Shown: positions 26,381 to 35,354 of the stretch, piece after piece
Layout of the letters: the number at the start of each line of letters is the position of its first letter
Position numbering within the stretch: the stretch's first letter is position 1
Source of the DNA: S012-109 sp964425105
Lineage (GTDB): Bacteria; Pseudomonadota; Gammaproteobacteria; SZUA-140
DNA length: 64,000 bases
Direction: 5' to 3'
Assembly: GCA_964425105.1 (NCBI GenBank)
Contig: CAYRLE010000003.1
Location: 5,549 to 69,548 of the forward strand
Translations under genes and position numbers: made by a program
The notes under the pieces: model-generated
Seen by the model: the letters and a program-made list of their open reading frames with translations, nothing else
What the model was told of the DNA's origin: nothing
Database searches by the model: none

Positions 26381-26386
26381 ATCCCC

Positions 26387-27868
26387 ATGAAATACAAAGA
26401 CCTGCGCGACTTCATCCGGCAGCTGGAGCAGCAGGGCGAGCTGCAGCGCATCGCCCTGGAGGTGGACCCTCATCTTGAAATGACCGAGATCTGCGACCGC
26501 ACCCTGCGCCTTGGTGGCCCGGCATTGCTGTTCGAGAACCCCAAGGGCTGCGACATCCCGGTGCTGGCCAATCTCTTCGGCACGCCACGCCGGGTGGCGC
26601 TGGGGATGGGGGAAGATTCGGTGGAGGCCCTGCGCGAGGTAGGCAAGCTGCTGGCCTATCTCAAGGAACCGGAGCCGCCCAAGGGCTTCAAGGACGTGTG
26701 GGGCAAGCTGCCCATCCTCAAGCAGGTGATGAACATGTCGCCGCGGGTGGTGGGCAAGGCGCCCTGCCAGGCCCATGTCCTGGAGGGCGAGGCCGTGGAT
26801 CTCTCGCGGCTGCCCATCCAGACCTGCTGGCCGGGGGACGCAGGGCCCCTCATCACCTGGGCCCTGGTGGTGACCCGCGGCCCCCGCAAGGAGCGCCAGA
26901 ACTTAGGCATCTACCGCCAGCAGGTGATCGGCCCCAACAAGGTGATCATGCGCTGGCTGTCCCACCGCGGGGGGGCGCTGGACTTCCGCGACTGGCAGGC
27001 GGCCCACCCCGGCGAGCCCTTTCCGGTGGCGGTGGCCCTGGGGGCCGACCCCGCCACCATCCTGGGAGCGGTGACGCCGGTGCCCGATACCCTGTCGGAA
27101 TACGCCTTCGCCGCCCTGCTGCGCGGCGACAAGACCGAAGTGACGAAGTGCCTGGGCTCGGACCTGCAGGTGCCGGCGGCCGCCGAGTTCGTATTGGAGG
27201 GGCATATCCACCCTGGTGAGGCCGCGCCGGAGGGGCCCTTCGGCGACCACACCGGCTATTACAACGAGGTGGAAAACTTCCCCGTGTTCACCATTGAGCG
27301 CATCACCCACCGCGACCATCCCATCTATCACAGCACCTACACCGGCCGCCCCCCAGATGAACCGGCGGTGCTGGGGGTGGCGCTCAACGAGGTCTTCGTG
27401 CCCATCCTGCAGAAGCAGTTCCCGGAGATCACGGATTTCTACCTGCCGCCGGAGGGCTGCTCCTACCGCTTGGCCTGCATCAGCATCAAGAAGCAGTATC
27501 CGGGGCATGCCAAGCGGGTGATGATGGGTGTGTGGTCCTTTCTGCGCCAGTTCATGTACACCAAGTTCATCATCGTCACCGACGACGACGTGGACATCCG
27601 CAACTGGAAGGACGTCATCTGGGCCATGACCACGCGCATGGACCCGGCGCGCGACACCACCGTGGTGGAGCATACCCCCATCGACTACCTGGATTTCGCC
27701 TCACCGGTGTCGGGGCTGGGTTCCAAGATGGGCTTCGACGCCACCAACAAGTGGCCCGGCGAGACCCAGCGCCAGTGGGGCACGCCTATTCGCATGAGCG
27801 AGGAGGTGGTGCGGCGGGTGGACGAGATGTGGGGGGAATTGGGGATCGGGGGTGCGAGTAATGAGTAA
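26387..27868 (+). CDS. ubiD: 3-octaprenyl-4-hydroxybenzoate decarboxylase UbiD
   Basis: Prenylated-FMN decarboxylase of ubiquinone synthesis. The 493 residues are close to the E. coli length (497). Visible motifs are MKYKDLRDFIRQLEQQGEL, QNLGIYRQQVIGPNK, EGPFGDHTGYYNEVENFPVF and FIIVTDDDVDIRNWKDVIW. The last residues, GASNE, and the stop TAA are encoded by the first units of a heptamer array, so the native C-terminus may have been replaced. No ubiX is in the window to supply the prenylated flavin. Confidence 0.95.
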   Translation: MKYKDLRDFIRQLEQQGELQRIALEVDPHLEMTEICDRTLRLGGPALLFENPKGCDIPVLANLFGTPRRVALGMGEDSVEALREVGKLLAYLKEPEPPKGFKDVWGKLPILKQVMNMSPRVVGKAPCQAHVLEGEAVDLSRLPIQTCWPGDAGPLITWALVVTRGPRKERQNLGIYRQQVIGPNKVIMRWLSHRGGALDFRDWQAAHPGEPFPVAVALGADPATILGAVTPVPDTLSEYAFAALLRGDKTEVTKCLGSDLQVPAAAEFVLEGHIHPGEAAPEGPFGDHTGYYNEVENFPVFTIERITHRDHPIYHSTYTGRPPDEPAVLGVALNEVFVPILQKQFPEITDFYLPPEGCSYRLACISIKKQYPGHAKRVMMGVWSFLRQFMYTKFIIVTDDDVDIRNWKDVIWAMTTRMDPARDTTVVEHTPIDYLDFASPVSGLGSKMGFDATNKWPGETQRQWGTPIRMSEEVVRRVDEMWGELGIGGASNE

Positions 27869-27941
27869 TGAGTAATGGGTGATGAGTTGGGGAATAGTGC
27901 GGAAACCCATCACCCATTACTCATCACGCATTACTCATTAC
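27858..27941. repeat. Inverted heptamer arrays, GTAATGA type, entering ubiD
   Basis: Left: GTAATGA-GTAATGA-GTAATGG-GTGATGA (27858-27885), which starts inside ubiD. Right: ATCACCC-ATTACTC-ATCACGC-ATTACTC-ATTACC (27908-27941). Confidence 0.9.
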
Positions 27942-28094
27942 CTTCTCTCAGAAAACCACCCAGTCACACCCAAAAAAATCCCTTACTTGACAATCTCTTA
28001 ACGCCGCCACACCCCCGGCGTAAGAATAAACGCCGGATGCCGATAAATAGTTATGGGGTAGCACGGCTACCCGCTATACGGTGACGATGAATCC

Positions 28095-29291
28095 ATGTTT
28101 TGGTGGCTGAAAAAGGAGCAGGCTCCGCCCAAGATCGCCCTGGTGCTGCCGGGAGGTGGAGCGCGTGCGGCCTATCAGGTGGGGGTGCTGCGGGCCGTGG
28201 CACGCCTGCTGCCCAAGGATGCCCCCCTGCCCTTCCCCATCGTCACCGGCACTTCCGCTGGGTCCATCAATGCCACGGCCCTGGCCATTCATGCCCGGCA
28301 GTTTCGCAGAGGGGTGCTGCGCATCAGCCGGGTGTGGGAAAATTTCCATGTCAATCAAGTGTTTCGCGCCGACACCCTGGGACTGATGAAGACTGGCGCC
28401 CACTGGATGGCGGCTCTCACGCTGGGCGGCCTGGGCAAATACAATCCCTACTCCCTGCTGGACCGCAGCCCATTGTATCCCCTACTGGAGCGCTACATTC
28501 CCACCCACCTCATCCAGAAGTCCATCGATAGCGGGGCCCTCCATGCCCTGGGGGTGACGGCCAGCAGTTACAAATCCGGTCATTCGGTCACCTTCTACCA
28601 GGGGGTGGAGGAACTGCAGCCCTGGGACCGGCAGCGCCGCCTGGGGACGCCGGCGCGCATCACCCTGGATCATCTCATGGCCTCCTCGGCCATCCCCTTC
28701 ATCTTTTCCGCCATCGAGGTGGACGGGGAATACTACGGCGATGGCTCCATGCGCCAGATCGCGCCCCTGAGCCCGGCGCTCCATCTCGGCGCCAATAAGA
28801 TTTTCGTGGTGGGCATTCGCAAACAATATAATGGGACGGATGACGAGGAGGAGGACATCTGCTACCCCACACTGGCGGAGATCGCCAGCAATGTGCTGAG
28901 CAGCATCTTCCTGGACAGCCTGGACACGGATCTGGAACGGCTGGAGCGCATCAACAAGACCATCAGCCTCATCCCCGACCGCCGCCTGGAACAGGGCGGT
29001 GTCACCCTGCGCCCCATCGATGTGCTGAGCATCTCCCCCAGCCAGAGCATCGACCGCATCGCCGGGCGCCATGCCCACCTGCTGCCCCGCCCCCTGCGCT
29101 ACCTGCTGCGGGGGGTGGGCGCCTACGGCAGACACGGCGCCACCCTGCTGAGCTACCTGCTGTTCGAGCGCGCCTTCTGCCGGGATCTCATCGCCCTGGG
29201 CTACCACGATGCCATGGCCGCGAGAGAGGATATCGTCCGCTTCCTGGAACTGGACAACGAGGAACAGGAGGCCGCCGCCTGTCAAGGTTGA
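28095..29291 (+). CDS. Patatin-like phospholipase
   Basis: Predicted lipid acyl hydrolase of 398 residues. It has the oxyanion-hole glycine run LVLPGGGARAAYQVGVL, the nucleophile elbow GTSAGS and the aspartate of the Ser-Asp dyad in YYGDGSMRQIAPL. The last is DGS where the family usually has DGG or DGA. No signal peptide or clear membrane span is seen, so it is probably cytoplasmic or peripheral. Substrate is unknown. Confidence 0.88.
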   Translation: MFWWLKKEQAPPKIALVLPGGGARAAYQVGVLRAVARLLPKDAPLPFPIVTGTSAGSINATALAIHARQFRRGVLRISRVWENFHVNQVFRADTLGLMKTGAHWMAALTLGGLGKYNPYSLLDRSPLYPLLERYIPTHLIQKSIDSGALHALGVTASSYKSGHSVTFYQGVEELQPWDRQRRLGTPARITLDHLMASSAIPFIFSAIEVDGEYYGDGSMRQIAPLSPALHLGANKIFVVGIRKQYNGTDDEEEDICYPTLAEIASNVLSSIFLDSLDTDLERLERINKTISLIPDRRLEQGGVTLRPIDVLSISPSQSIDRIAGRHAHLLPRPLRYLLRGVGAYGRHGATLLSYLLFERAFCRDLIALGYHDAMAAREDIVRFLELDNEEQEAAACQG

Positions 29292-29369
29292 GGGCGATCA
29301 CCCAGGTCTCACAAGCAATCCCTCACGTTGGCATTCGCCGCCATGAGACACAAGAATTATTATTAAAAA

Positions 29370-29738
29370 TCAGGTGACTGCCGTTGTAGCCCTGAAAGGC
29401 AGCACCTTGGCCTTGGGGGCATCCCCACTGCTCAGCGGCTCCGCGGCCTTGCCGTTGAGGGCATCCAGGAGGCCGTTGTCGCCATACACGGAATGCCACA
29501 TCATTTTATAGATGCGCAGAAAGGACTGGGTGGGATTGCGACTCTGGCTGCGCTCCATCTCGATGCGCCACTGCAGGCCGGTGAGGCGCTGGCGCATCTG
29601 GGGCGGGGCCTGGGAGATGGCGGCCTCGATGGCCGCGCGGCGTTTGCGCTCGAAGGCTTCCGGATCGGTCTCCGCCAGGGCCTTCCATGCATCGAAGTCG
29701 AAATGGTCTGGTTTCCTGTTGCTGTTTTTCTTGCTCAT
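29370..29738 (-). CDS. DUF3135 family protein
   Basis: Small soluble protein of 122 residues, MSKKNSNRKPDHFDFDAWKA, rich in charged residues and helices (DPEAFERKRRAAIEAAI, RLTGLQWRIEMERS). It matches the gammaproteobacterial DUF3135 family of unknown function. GGAGAG precedes the ATG at 29738 at good spacing. It converges on the patatin gene with 78 bp between, in which no terminator is obvious. Confidence 0.8.
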   Translation of the reverse strand: MSKKNSNRKPDHFDFDAWKALAETDPEAFERKRRAAIEAAISQAPPQMRQRLTGLQWRIEMERSQSRNPTQSFLRIYKMMWHSVYGDNGLLDALNGKAAEPLSSGDAPKAKVLPFRATTAVT

Positions 29739-29943
29739 ATGGATCTCTCCACTTGTCAACTATTTGATAGCATAAGGATATGCAAAAGTCTTTGTATTGT
29801 AACACATTTTGCCCTAAAGGGCATCTGGCGCACACCGCCGCCAGGGTACCTGAAAACTGTCAACACTCTGTTTTTTATTATTTTTGTTTACAATGCCAGG
29901 ACAAGCGACAGAGAATGCGCCACACCTGTGATGAGAATGGGAC

Positions 29944-31383
29944 TCATGGAAAAAGGGGTCGCAGCAGGCTGACCATGGCCACGATGAGCAGGGGCATGGT
30001 GAGATTGAGCGCCAGGCCGGCGCGTACCATGGCCTTCATGGGGATGCGTTCCGTGCCGAAGACGATGGCGTTGGGGGGCGTGGCCACCGGCAGCATGAAG
30101 GCGCAGGAGGCGCTCAGGGTCGCGGCCATGAGCAGCAGGGTGATGTCCAGCTGGTTGCCCAGGGCCACTGCCGCCAGGATGGGCAGCATCACCTGGGTGA
30201 TGGCGGTGTTGCTGGTGATCTCGGTGAGAAAGGTCATGAGCAGGGCGATGAGGATCAGCATCAGTGGCAAAGGGATGGCAGCAAAGCCGTGGAGCTGCTC
30301 TCCAAGCCATTGGGAGAGACCCGACTGCTGCATGCCGGTGGCCAGGGCGAAGCCGCCGCCCAGCAGGATCAGGATGCCCCAGGGCAGACGCCCGAAGGCC
30401 TCCTTGCCCAGGATGGGCCGGCCCTCGGCGCCGGGCAGCAGAAACAGGCTCAGCGCCCCCGCCACCGCCACGGTGCCATCGTCCACACCCGGATAGGGCA
30501 ACAGGCTGCTCCAGCCGGGAATGGCGAAACTCTCCCCCTGAATGCCCTTGCGGGTCATCCAGGCCAGCGCCGTCAGTCCCAACACCCAGGCCACGAAGTG
30601 CTCCTCGCGGCGCATGGACCCCAGGGCACGGCGCTCCCCCTCCAGGCTGTCCGCCGCCACGGCGGCAGCCCAGGGCATGCCGCGCACGCGCCGTGCGAAC
30701 AAGCCCACCACCAGGGCCAGGCCGGCCAGCACCACGGGGATGCCCACCATCATCCACTGCATGAAACTGGGCTTGAGGGCCGGGGCCTGGGCCTCGAGGA
30801 TCTCCAGCAACACCAGATTGGGCACCGTGCCCACCGGCGTCCCCATGCCGCCGATGTTGGCGGCATAGGCGATGATCAACAGCAGGCTGGCAGCAAAGCC
30901 GCCCGCCACGGCGCCGCTGTCGTGGTTGAGGCGGCTCAGCACCGCAAGCCCCACCGTCACCATGAGCATGGTGGTGGCGGTGTTGGAGATCCACAGGGAG
31001 AGAAAGGCGGTGGCTACGGCGAAGCCTGTGAGGATCTGCAGCGGGCTGGCGTGCCAGCGCGACAGAATGGCCAGGGCGATGCGCCGGTGCAGGCCGGTGC
31101 GCTCCAGGGCCTGGGCGATGAGAAAACCGCCGATGAACAGGAACATGATGCTGGTCATGTAGCGGGGGGCGATCTCGCGGGCCGTGGCGATACCCGTCAG
31201 GGGCAGGGCCAGCAGGGGCAGCAGGGCGGTGACCGCCAGGGGTACGCACTCGCTGATCCACCAGATGGCCATCCACAGGGCGATGCCGGCCATGGCCGGT
31301 GCCTGGGGATGCTCGGGCGTCTCCAGGAGCAGGGGCAGGAGCACGCCCGCCAGGGGGCCGAGGAAGAGGGCGCTGCGTTTCAT
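29944..31383 (-). CDS. SLC13/DASS family sodium-coupled anion transporter
   Basis: Inner-membrane transporter of 479 residues with about 11-12 hydrophobic segments. Both SNT substrate/sodium motifs of the divalent-anion:sodium symporters are present, WISNTATTMLM and EITSNTAITQVMLP, together with the family signature region MLPVATPPNAIVFGT. Substrates in this family are dicarboxylates or sulfate; sequence alone does not decide. Confidence 0.9.
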   Translation of the reverse strand: MKRSALFLGPLAGVLLPLLLETPEHPQAPAMAGIALWMAIWWISECVPLAVTALLPLLALPLTGIATAREIAPRYMTSIMFLFIGGFLIAQALERTGLHRRIALAILSRWHASPLQILTGFAVATAFLSLWISNTATTMLMVTVGLAVLSRLNHDSGAVAGGFAASLLLIIAYAANIGGMGTPVGTVPNLVLLEILEAQAPALKPSFMQWMMVGIPVVLAGLALVVGLFARRVRGMPWAAAVAADSLEGERRALGSMRREEHFVAWVLGLTALAWMTRKGIQGESFAIPGWSSLLPYPGVDDGTVAVAGALSLFLLPGAEGRPILGKEAFGRLPWGILILLGGGFALATGMQQSGLSQWLGEQLHGFAAIPLPLMLILIALLMTFLTEITSNTAITQVMLPILAAVALGNQLDITLLLMAATLSASCAFMLPVATPPNAIVFGTERIPMKAMVRAGLALNLTMPLLIVAMVSLLRPLFP

Positions 31384-31434
31384 TATTATTTTATGGTTAT
31401 AAGTGTGTTACAGATGGTAGCAGCTACCCCACCC

Positions 31435-32037
31435 TCAGGCGACTGCCGGCAGGCCCGCGATGAAGTCGCGGATGCCGCGCATGATCATGCTCACCGCCAC
31501 CAGGTTGAGCAGCAGGCCCATGAACTTCTCCAGGGCGTTGAGGCCGCGCTGCCCCAGGGCCTGGCTGAGGCGCCGCCCCGGCAGAAACACCAGGCAGGCC
31601 AGCAGAAAGACGATGCCCAGAGCGGACAACACCATGTCCAGGGGCAGCTGTTCCTTGGTGCGCAACACGATGAGGGCGGTGATGGTAGAGGGCCCCGCGA
31701 TGGAGGGCACGGCGATGGGCACCAGGATGGGATTGTCGCTGTAGTCGTCGGCAAAGATCTCGCGGGCGGACTTGAAGATCATTTTCAGGGAGATGATGAA
31801 CAGGATGATGCCGCCGGCGATACTCAGCGACCAGGGATCGATGCTGAGATAGTGCAGCATGGCGCCACCGAACAGGGCGAACAGCAGCAGCACCAGGAAG
31901 GCCAGCCCCAGTTCGCGCAACACGGCCCTGGTATAGGCGGCGGCGTCCAGGCGCGAGAGCACGGTGACGACGAAAGGCAGGTTGCCGAAGGGGTCGATGA
32001 CCAGGAACAGCAGCAGCGTGATTTCGATCAGATCCAT
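31435..32037 (-). CDS. MarC family integral membrane protein
   Basis: Membrane protein of 200 residues with six hydrophobic segments and the family features LVIDPFGNLPFVVTVL and VPIAVPSIAGPSTITALIVL. MarC proteins were once linked to multiple antibiotic resistance but their function is not established. It ends the minus-strand run opposite dapF. Confidence 0.9.
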   Translation of the reverse strand: MDLIEITLLLFLVIDPFGNLPFVVTVLSRLDAAAYTRAVLRELGLAFLVLLLFALFGGAMLHYLSIDPWSLSIAGGIILFIISLKMIFKSAREIFADDYSDNPILVPIAVPSIAGPSTITALIVLRTKEQLPLDMVLSALGIVFLLACLVFLPGRRLSQALGQRGLNALEKFMGLLLNLVAVSMIMRGIRDFIAGLPAVA

Positions 32038-32157
32038 AGCTCTAGCGTATCTGATGGAAGGCGCTCAGCATACCCCATCTCCGCGCCGCTTGCCCCGCCT
32101 GAAAAAACAGGTGAAGATTGTGCCTTTATCCACAAGCCCTGCGGGGAATGACAAACA

Positions 32158-32988
32158 ATGCCACTCCAATTCACCAAGATGCACGGCCTGGGCAATGACT
32201 TCGTGGTCATCGACGCCATCCGCCAGCAGGTCTGCCTGAGTCCGGCGCAGATCCGCTTCCTGGCGGACCGCCATTTCGGCGTGGGCTGCGACCAGGTGCT
32301 GCTCATCGAGACCGCCACCCGCCCCGGGGCGGACTTCCGCTACCGTATCTTCAATCCCGACGGCGGCGAGGTGGGGGCCTGCGGCAACGGCGCGCGCTGC
32401 TTCGCCCGCTATGTCCACGAACGGGGCCTGACGGACAAACGCGAGTTGGTGCTGGAGACCCTGGGCGGGCTGATCCGCGCCACCCTCCTGAACGACGGGC
32501 GGGTGCGCGTGGACATGGGCGTGCCGTGCTTCGCCCCCGCGGACATCCCCTTCCGCGCCCCCGCCGCCGCGCTCCTCTACTCCCTGGAGGTGGCAGGAAA
32601 GACTTGGGACATCAGCGTGTTGGCGCTGGGTAATCCCCATGCTGTACTCCTGGTGGACGACGTGGATCAGGCACCGGTGGCGCAACTGGGGCCCCTCATC
32701 GAGGGCCACGAGCGTTTCCCGCAACGGGTCAATGTGGGCTTCCTGCAGATCGTGGACCGCGGCCATGCCCGGCTGCGGGTCTTTGAGCGCGGCGCCGGCG
32801 AGACCCTGGCCTGCGGCAGCGGCGCCTGCGCCGCAGCCGTTGCGGGCATGCGCCGCGGCCTGCTGGACAGGGAGGTGAGCATCGAACTGCCCGGCGGCAG
32901 CCTGACCATAACATGGCCAGGGGAAGGTCATTCCGTTATGATGACGGGACCGGCAACATTCGTCTTCGAGGGCACAGTGGAATTATGA
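32158..32988 (+). CDS. dapF: Diaminopimelate epimerase
   Basis: Converts LL- to meso-diaminopimelate for lysine and peptidoglycan synthesis. The 276 residues have the two catalytic cysteines C75 in GACGNGARC and C219 in ACGSGACAA, nearly identical in position to the E. coli pair. The stop overlaps the DUF484 start by 4 nt (ATGA). The dapF-DUF484-xerC order is the standard gammaproteobacterial cluster. Confidence 0.97.
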   Translation: MPLQFTKMHGLGNDFVVIDAIRQQVCLSPAQIRFLADRHFGVGCDQVLLIETATRPGADFRYRIFNPDGGEVGACGNGARCFARYVHERGLTDKRELVLETLGGLIRATLLNDGRVRVDMGVPCFAPADIPFRAPAAALLYSLEVAGKTWDISVLALGNPHAVLLVDDVDQAPVAQLGPLIEGHERFPQRVNVGFLQIVDRGHARLRVFERGAGETLACGSGACAAAVAGMRRGLLDREVSIELPGGSLTITWPGEGHSVMMTGPATFVFEGTVEL

Positions 32989-33707
32989 ACACCCCATGCG
33001 ACCAGGCAGAAACCGTCGATGAACAGGCGGTGGTGGACTATCTGAGCCGCCATCCCGACTTCTTCGTCAAGCACGGCGTACTGCTGGGCGAACTGGAGTT
33101 GCCCCACGAAACGGGCGCCGCCACCTCCCTCATCGAACGCCAGGTGGCCGTGCTGCGCCACCACAACCGCCAGTACCGGGACCAACTCCAGGAACTGGTG
33201 CGCATCGCCCAGGACAACGACAAGCTCATCGAGCGTCTCCAGCAACTCACCCTGGCGTTGCTGGACACCGACGAGCTGAGGGAGGTCGTCGGCCTGCTGC
33301 GCCAGGCCCTGGCGGCCGATTTCCATGCCGAAGCGGCAGTATTGCACCTCATGGAGGTGCCAACCGCCCTGCTTGAGGAAGCAGAAACGGACGAGTTCCT
33401 GCGCATCGCCGCCCATGACGCGGCCGATCCCCCGCCCGTCGAGGTGGGCAAGATCGTCGCGCGCTGTCAACCGGTGTGCGGCAAGTTCAGCGACGAAACC
33501 CTGGAATACCTGTTTGGTGAACAGGCGGCGCCGGTGGCCAGCGCCGCCCTGCTGCCCCTGGACCTGGGGGAAAGCGGGGCCGGCGGCCTGCTGGCCATCG
33601 GCAGCCACGACCTGCGGCGTTTCCATGCCGAGATGGGCACGGCCTATCTGCGCCACATGGGCGAACTCATCGGCCGCAAGCTGCGCCCCCATCTGAGCCG
33701 GACCTGA
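32985..33707 (+). CDS. DUF484 family protein (GAF-like)
   Basis: Protein of 240 residues. The N-terminal motif VVDYLSRHPDFFVKHGVLL, a coiled-coil-like stretch (about 40-85) and a GAF-like C-terminal domain define the DUF484 family, always found between dapF and xerC. Function is unknown. The start ATG overlaps the dapF stop, and xerC follows after 5 nt. Confidence 0.92.
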   Translation: MNTPCDQAETVDEQAVVDYLSRHPDFFVKHGVLLGELELPHETGAATSLIERQVAVLRHHNRQYRDQLQELVRIAQDNDKLIERLQQLTLALLDTDELREVVGLLRQALAADFHAEAAVLHLMEVPTALLEEAETDEFLRIAAHDAADPPPVEVGKIVARCQPVCGKFSDETLEYLFGEQAAPVASAALLPLDLGESGAGGLLAIGSHDLRRFHAEMGTAYLRHMGELIGRKLRPHLSRT

Positions 33708-33712
33708 AACCC

Positions 33713-34612
33713 GTGACACTGGAGGCGTGGCTGGAACGCTTCTTTGCCTATCTCCATGTCGAACGCCGCCTCTCCCCCCATACCCTGGCCGGCTACCGCC
33801 GCGACCTGGGGCGCCTGCGACGCTACTGCGCCGCCCAGGACATCGGTGCCTGGACCCAGCTGGACAACCACCATATCCGGCGCTTTGCCGCGGCCCTCCA
33901 TCGCGAGGGCCTGAGTGGGCGCACCATCCAGCGCCAGCTTTCCGCGCTGCGCTGTTTTTTCGAGTTCCTGATCCGCGAACAAGTGCTGCGCCACAATCCG
34001 GCGCATGGTGTGCAGGCCCCCAAGACGGCCCGCAAGCTCCCTGCGGTGCTGGACGTGGACCAGGTCCAGCAGCTGCTGGAGATCGACGCCGACGATCCCC
34101 TGGCGCGCCGCGACCGGGCCATCATGGAGTTGTTCTATTCCTCCGGGCTGCGCCTCAGTGAACTGACGGGGCTGGACCTGGAGCACCTGGACCTTAAGGA
34201 CGGCACGGTAACCGTCACCGGCAAGGGCCGCAAGACCCGCCTGGTGCCGGTGGGGCGCCACGCCCGCAGCGCCCTGCGGCGCTGGCTGGCGGTGCGTGCC
34301 AGCTTCAGCGCCGACCCCAGCCAGCGCGCCCTGTTCCTGAGCCGGCGCGGCACGCGCCTGGCGCCGGGCAGCCTGCAGCAGCGCCTGAAATACTGGGCCC
34401 GGCGCCAGGGCCTGACGTCGCCCGTCCACCCCCACCTGCTGCGCCACAGCTTCGCCAGCCACCTGCTGGAATCCAGCGGCGACCTGCGCGCGGTGCAGGA
34501 ACTGCTAGGCCATGCCGACATCGCCACCACCCAGATCTACACCCATCTCGATTTCCAGCACCTGGCCCAGGTCTACGACGCCAGCCACCCACGCGCCCGG
34601 CGGCGGCGCTGA
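33713..34612 (+). CDS. xerC: Tyrosine recombinase XerC
   Basis: Site-specific recombinase that resolves chromosome dimers at dif with XerD. The 299 residues comprise a core-binding domain (about 1-85) and a catalytic domain with the R-K-H-R-H-Y set: SGLRLSEL, GKGRKTR, HLLRHSFASHLL, LGHADIATTQIY and nucleophile Y276. The start is GTG at 33713, 5 nt after DUF484. Position and length make a housekeeping XerC far more likely than a mobile-element integrase. Confidence 0.95.
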   Translation: MTLEAWLERFFAYLHVERRLSPHTLAGYRRDLGRLRRYCAAQDIGAWTQLDNHHIRRFAAALHREGLSGRTIQRQLSALRCFFEFLIREQVLRHNPAHGVQAPKTARKLPAVLDVDQVQQLLEIDADDPLARRDRAIMELFYSSGLRLSELTGLDLEHLDLKDGTVTVTGKGRKTRLVPVGRHARSALRRWLAVRASFSADPSQRALFLSRRGTRLAPGSLQQRLKYWARRQGLTSPVHPHLLRHSFASHLLESSGDLRAVQELLGHADIATTQIYTHLDFQHLAQVYDASHPRARRRR

Positions 34613-34659
34613 TTCTTTGCCAGGAATTAGGGACGGAAGCCTTCGGTCTTACTAAGACA

Positions 34660-34686
34660 ATTACTCATCACTCATCACTCATCACC
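34660..34686. repeat. Single-sided heptamer array
   Basis: ATTACTC-ATCACTC-ATCACTC-ATCACCA between xerC and hslV, without a clear inverted partner. It looks like half of the paired elements. Confidence 0.75.
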
Positions 34687-34803
34687 ACCCCACCGAATGC
34701 AACTCAACGTTCAGAGGGCGCCAGCGGCCATCAAGACCTGCACGCCTATCCAACCGCGTTTTGGTGTACAATTTCCGCTCCCTGCAAGAGAAGGAGTGCA
34801 AGC

Positions 34804-35352
34804 GTGGAACAATTCCGGGGCACCACTATATTATCGGTGCGGCGAGAGGGACAGGTCGTGCTGGGCGGCGACGGCCAGGTTTCCCTGGGCAACACCATCA
34901 TGAAGGGCAACGCCCGCAAGGTGCGGCGCCTCTACAACGAGCGCGTGCTGGCGGGTTTCGCCGGCGGCACCGCAGATGCCTTCACTCTCTTCGAGCGCTT
35001 CGAGGCCAAGCTGGAGATGTACTCGGGCAATCTCACCCGCGCCGCCGTGGAGCTGGCCAAGGACTGGCGCACCGACCGCATGCTGCGGCGCCTGGAGGCG
35101 CTGCTGGCGGTGGCCGATCACACGGCCTCGCTGATCATCTCCGGCAACGGTGATGTCATCGAACCGGAGCACCAGCTCATGGCCATCGGCTCCGGCGGTC
35201 CCTACGCCCAGGCCGCCGCCCGCGCCCTGCTGGAAAACACCGAACTGGATGCCCGCGCCATCGTGGAAAAGGCCCTGGGCATCGCCGCGGATATCTGCGT
35301 CTACAGCAATCACAATGTCACCATCGAAGAACTGAAGGGGAGCCAGGATTGA
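34804..35352 (+). CDS. hslV: ATP-dependent protease subunit HslV
   Basis: Proteolytic subunit of the HslUV (ClpYQ) protease. The 182 residues begin with a short propeptide MEQFRG before TTILSVRR; the first threonine (T7) should become the N-terminal nucleophile after cleavage. GGDGQVSLGNTIMKGNARKV and GSGGPYAQAAA are typical. The start is GTG at 34804 with AAGGAG upstream, and a -10-like TACAAT lies at 34767. It is followed after 2 nt by hslU. Confidence 0.96.
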   Translation: MEQFRGTTILSVRREGQVVLGGDGQVSLGNTIMKGNARKVRRLYNERVLAGFAGGTADAFTLFERFEAKLEMYSGNLTRAAVELAKDWRTDRMLRRLEALLAVADHTASLIISGNGDVIEPEHQLMAIGSGGPYAQAAARALLENTELDARAIVEKALGIAADICVYSNHNVTIEELKGSQD

Positions 35353-35354
35353 CC

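Noticed and set aside
33713..34612. Tyrosine recombinase as phage or island integrase
   Set aside because: The dapF-DUF484-xerC context and length identify the housekeeping XerC; no att site or mobile genes are nearby.
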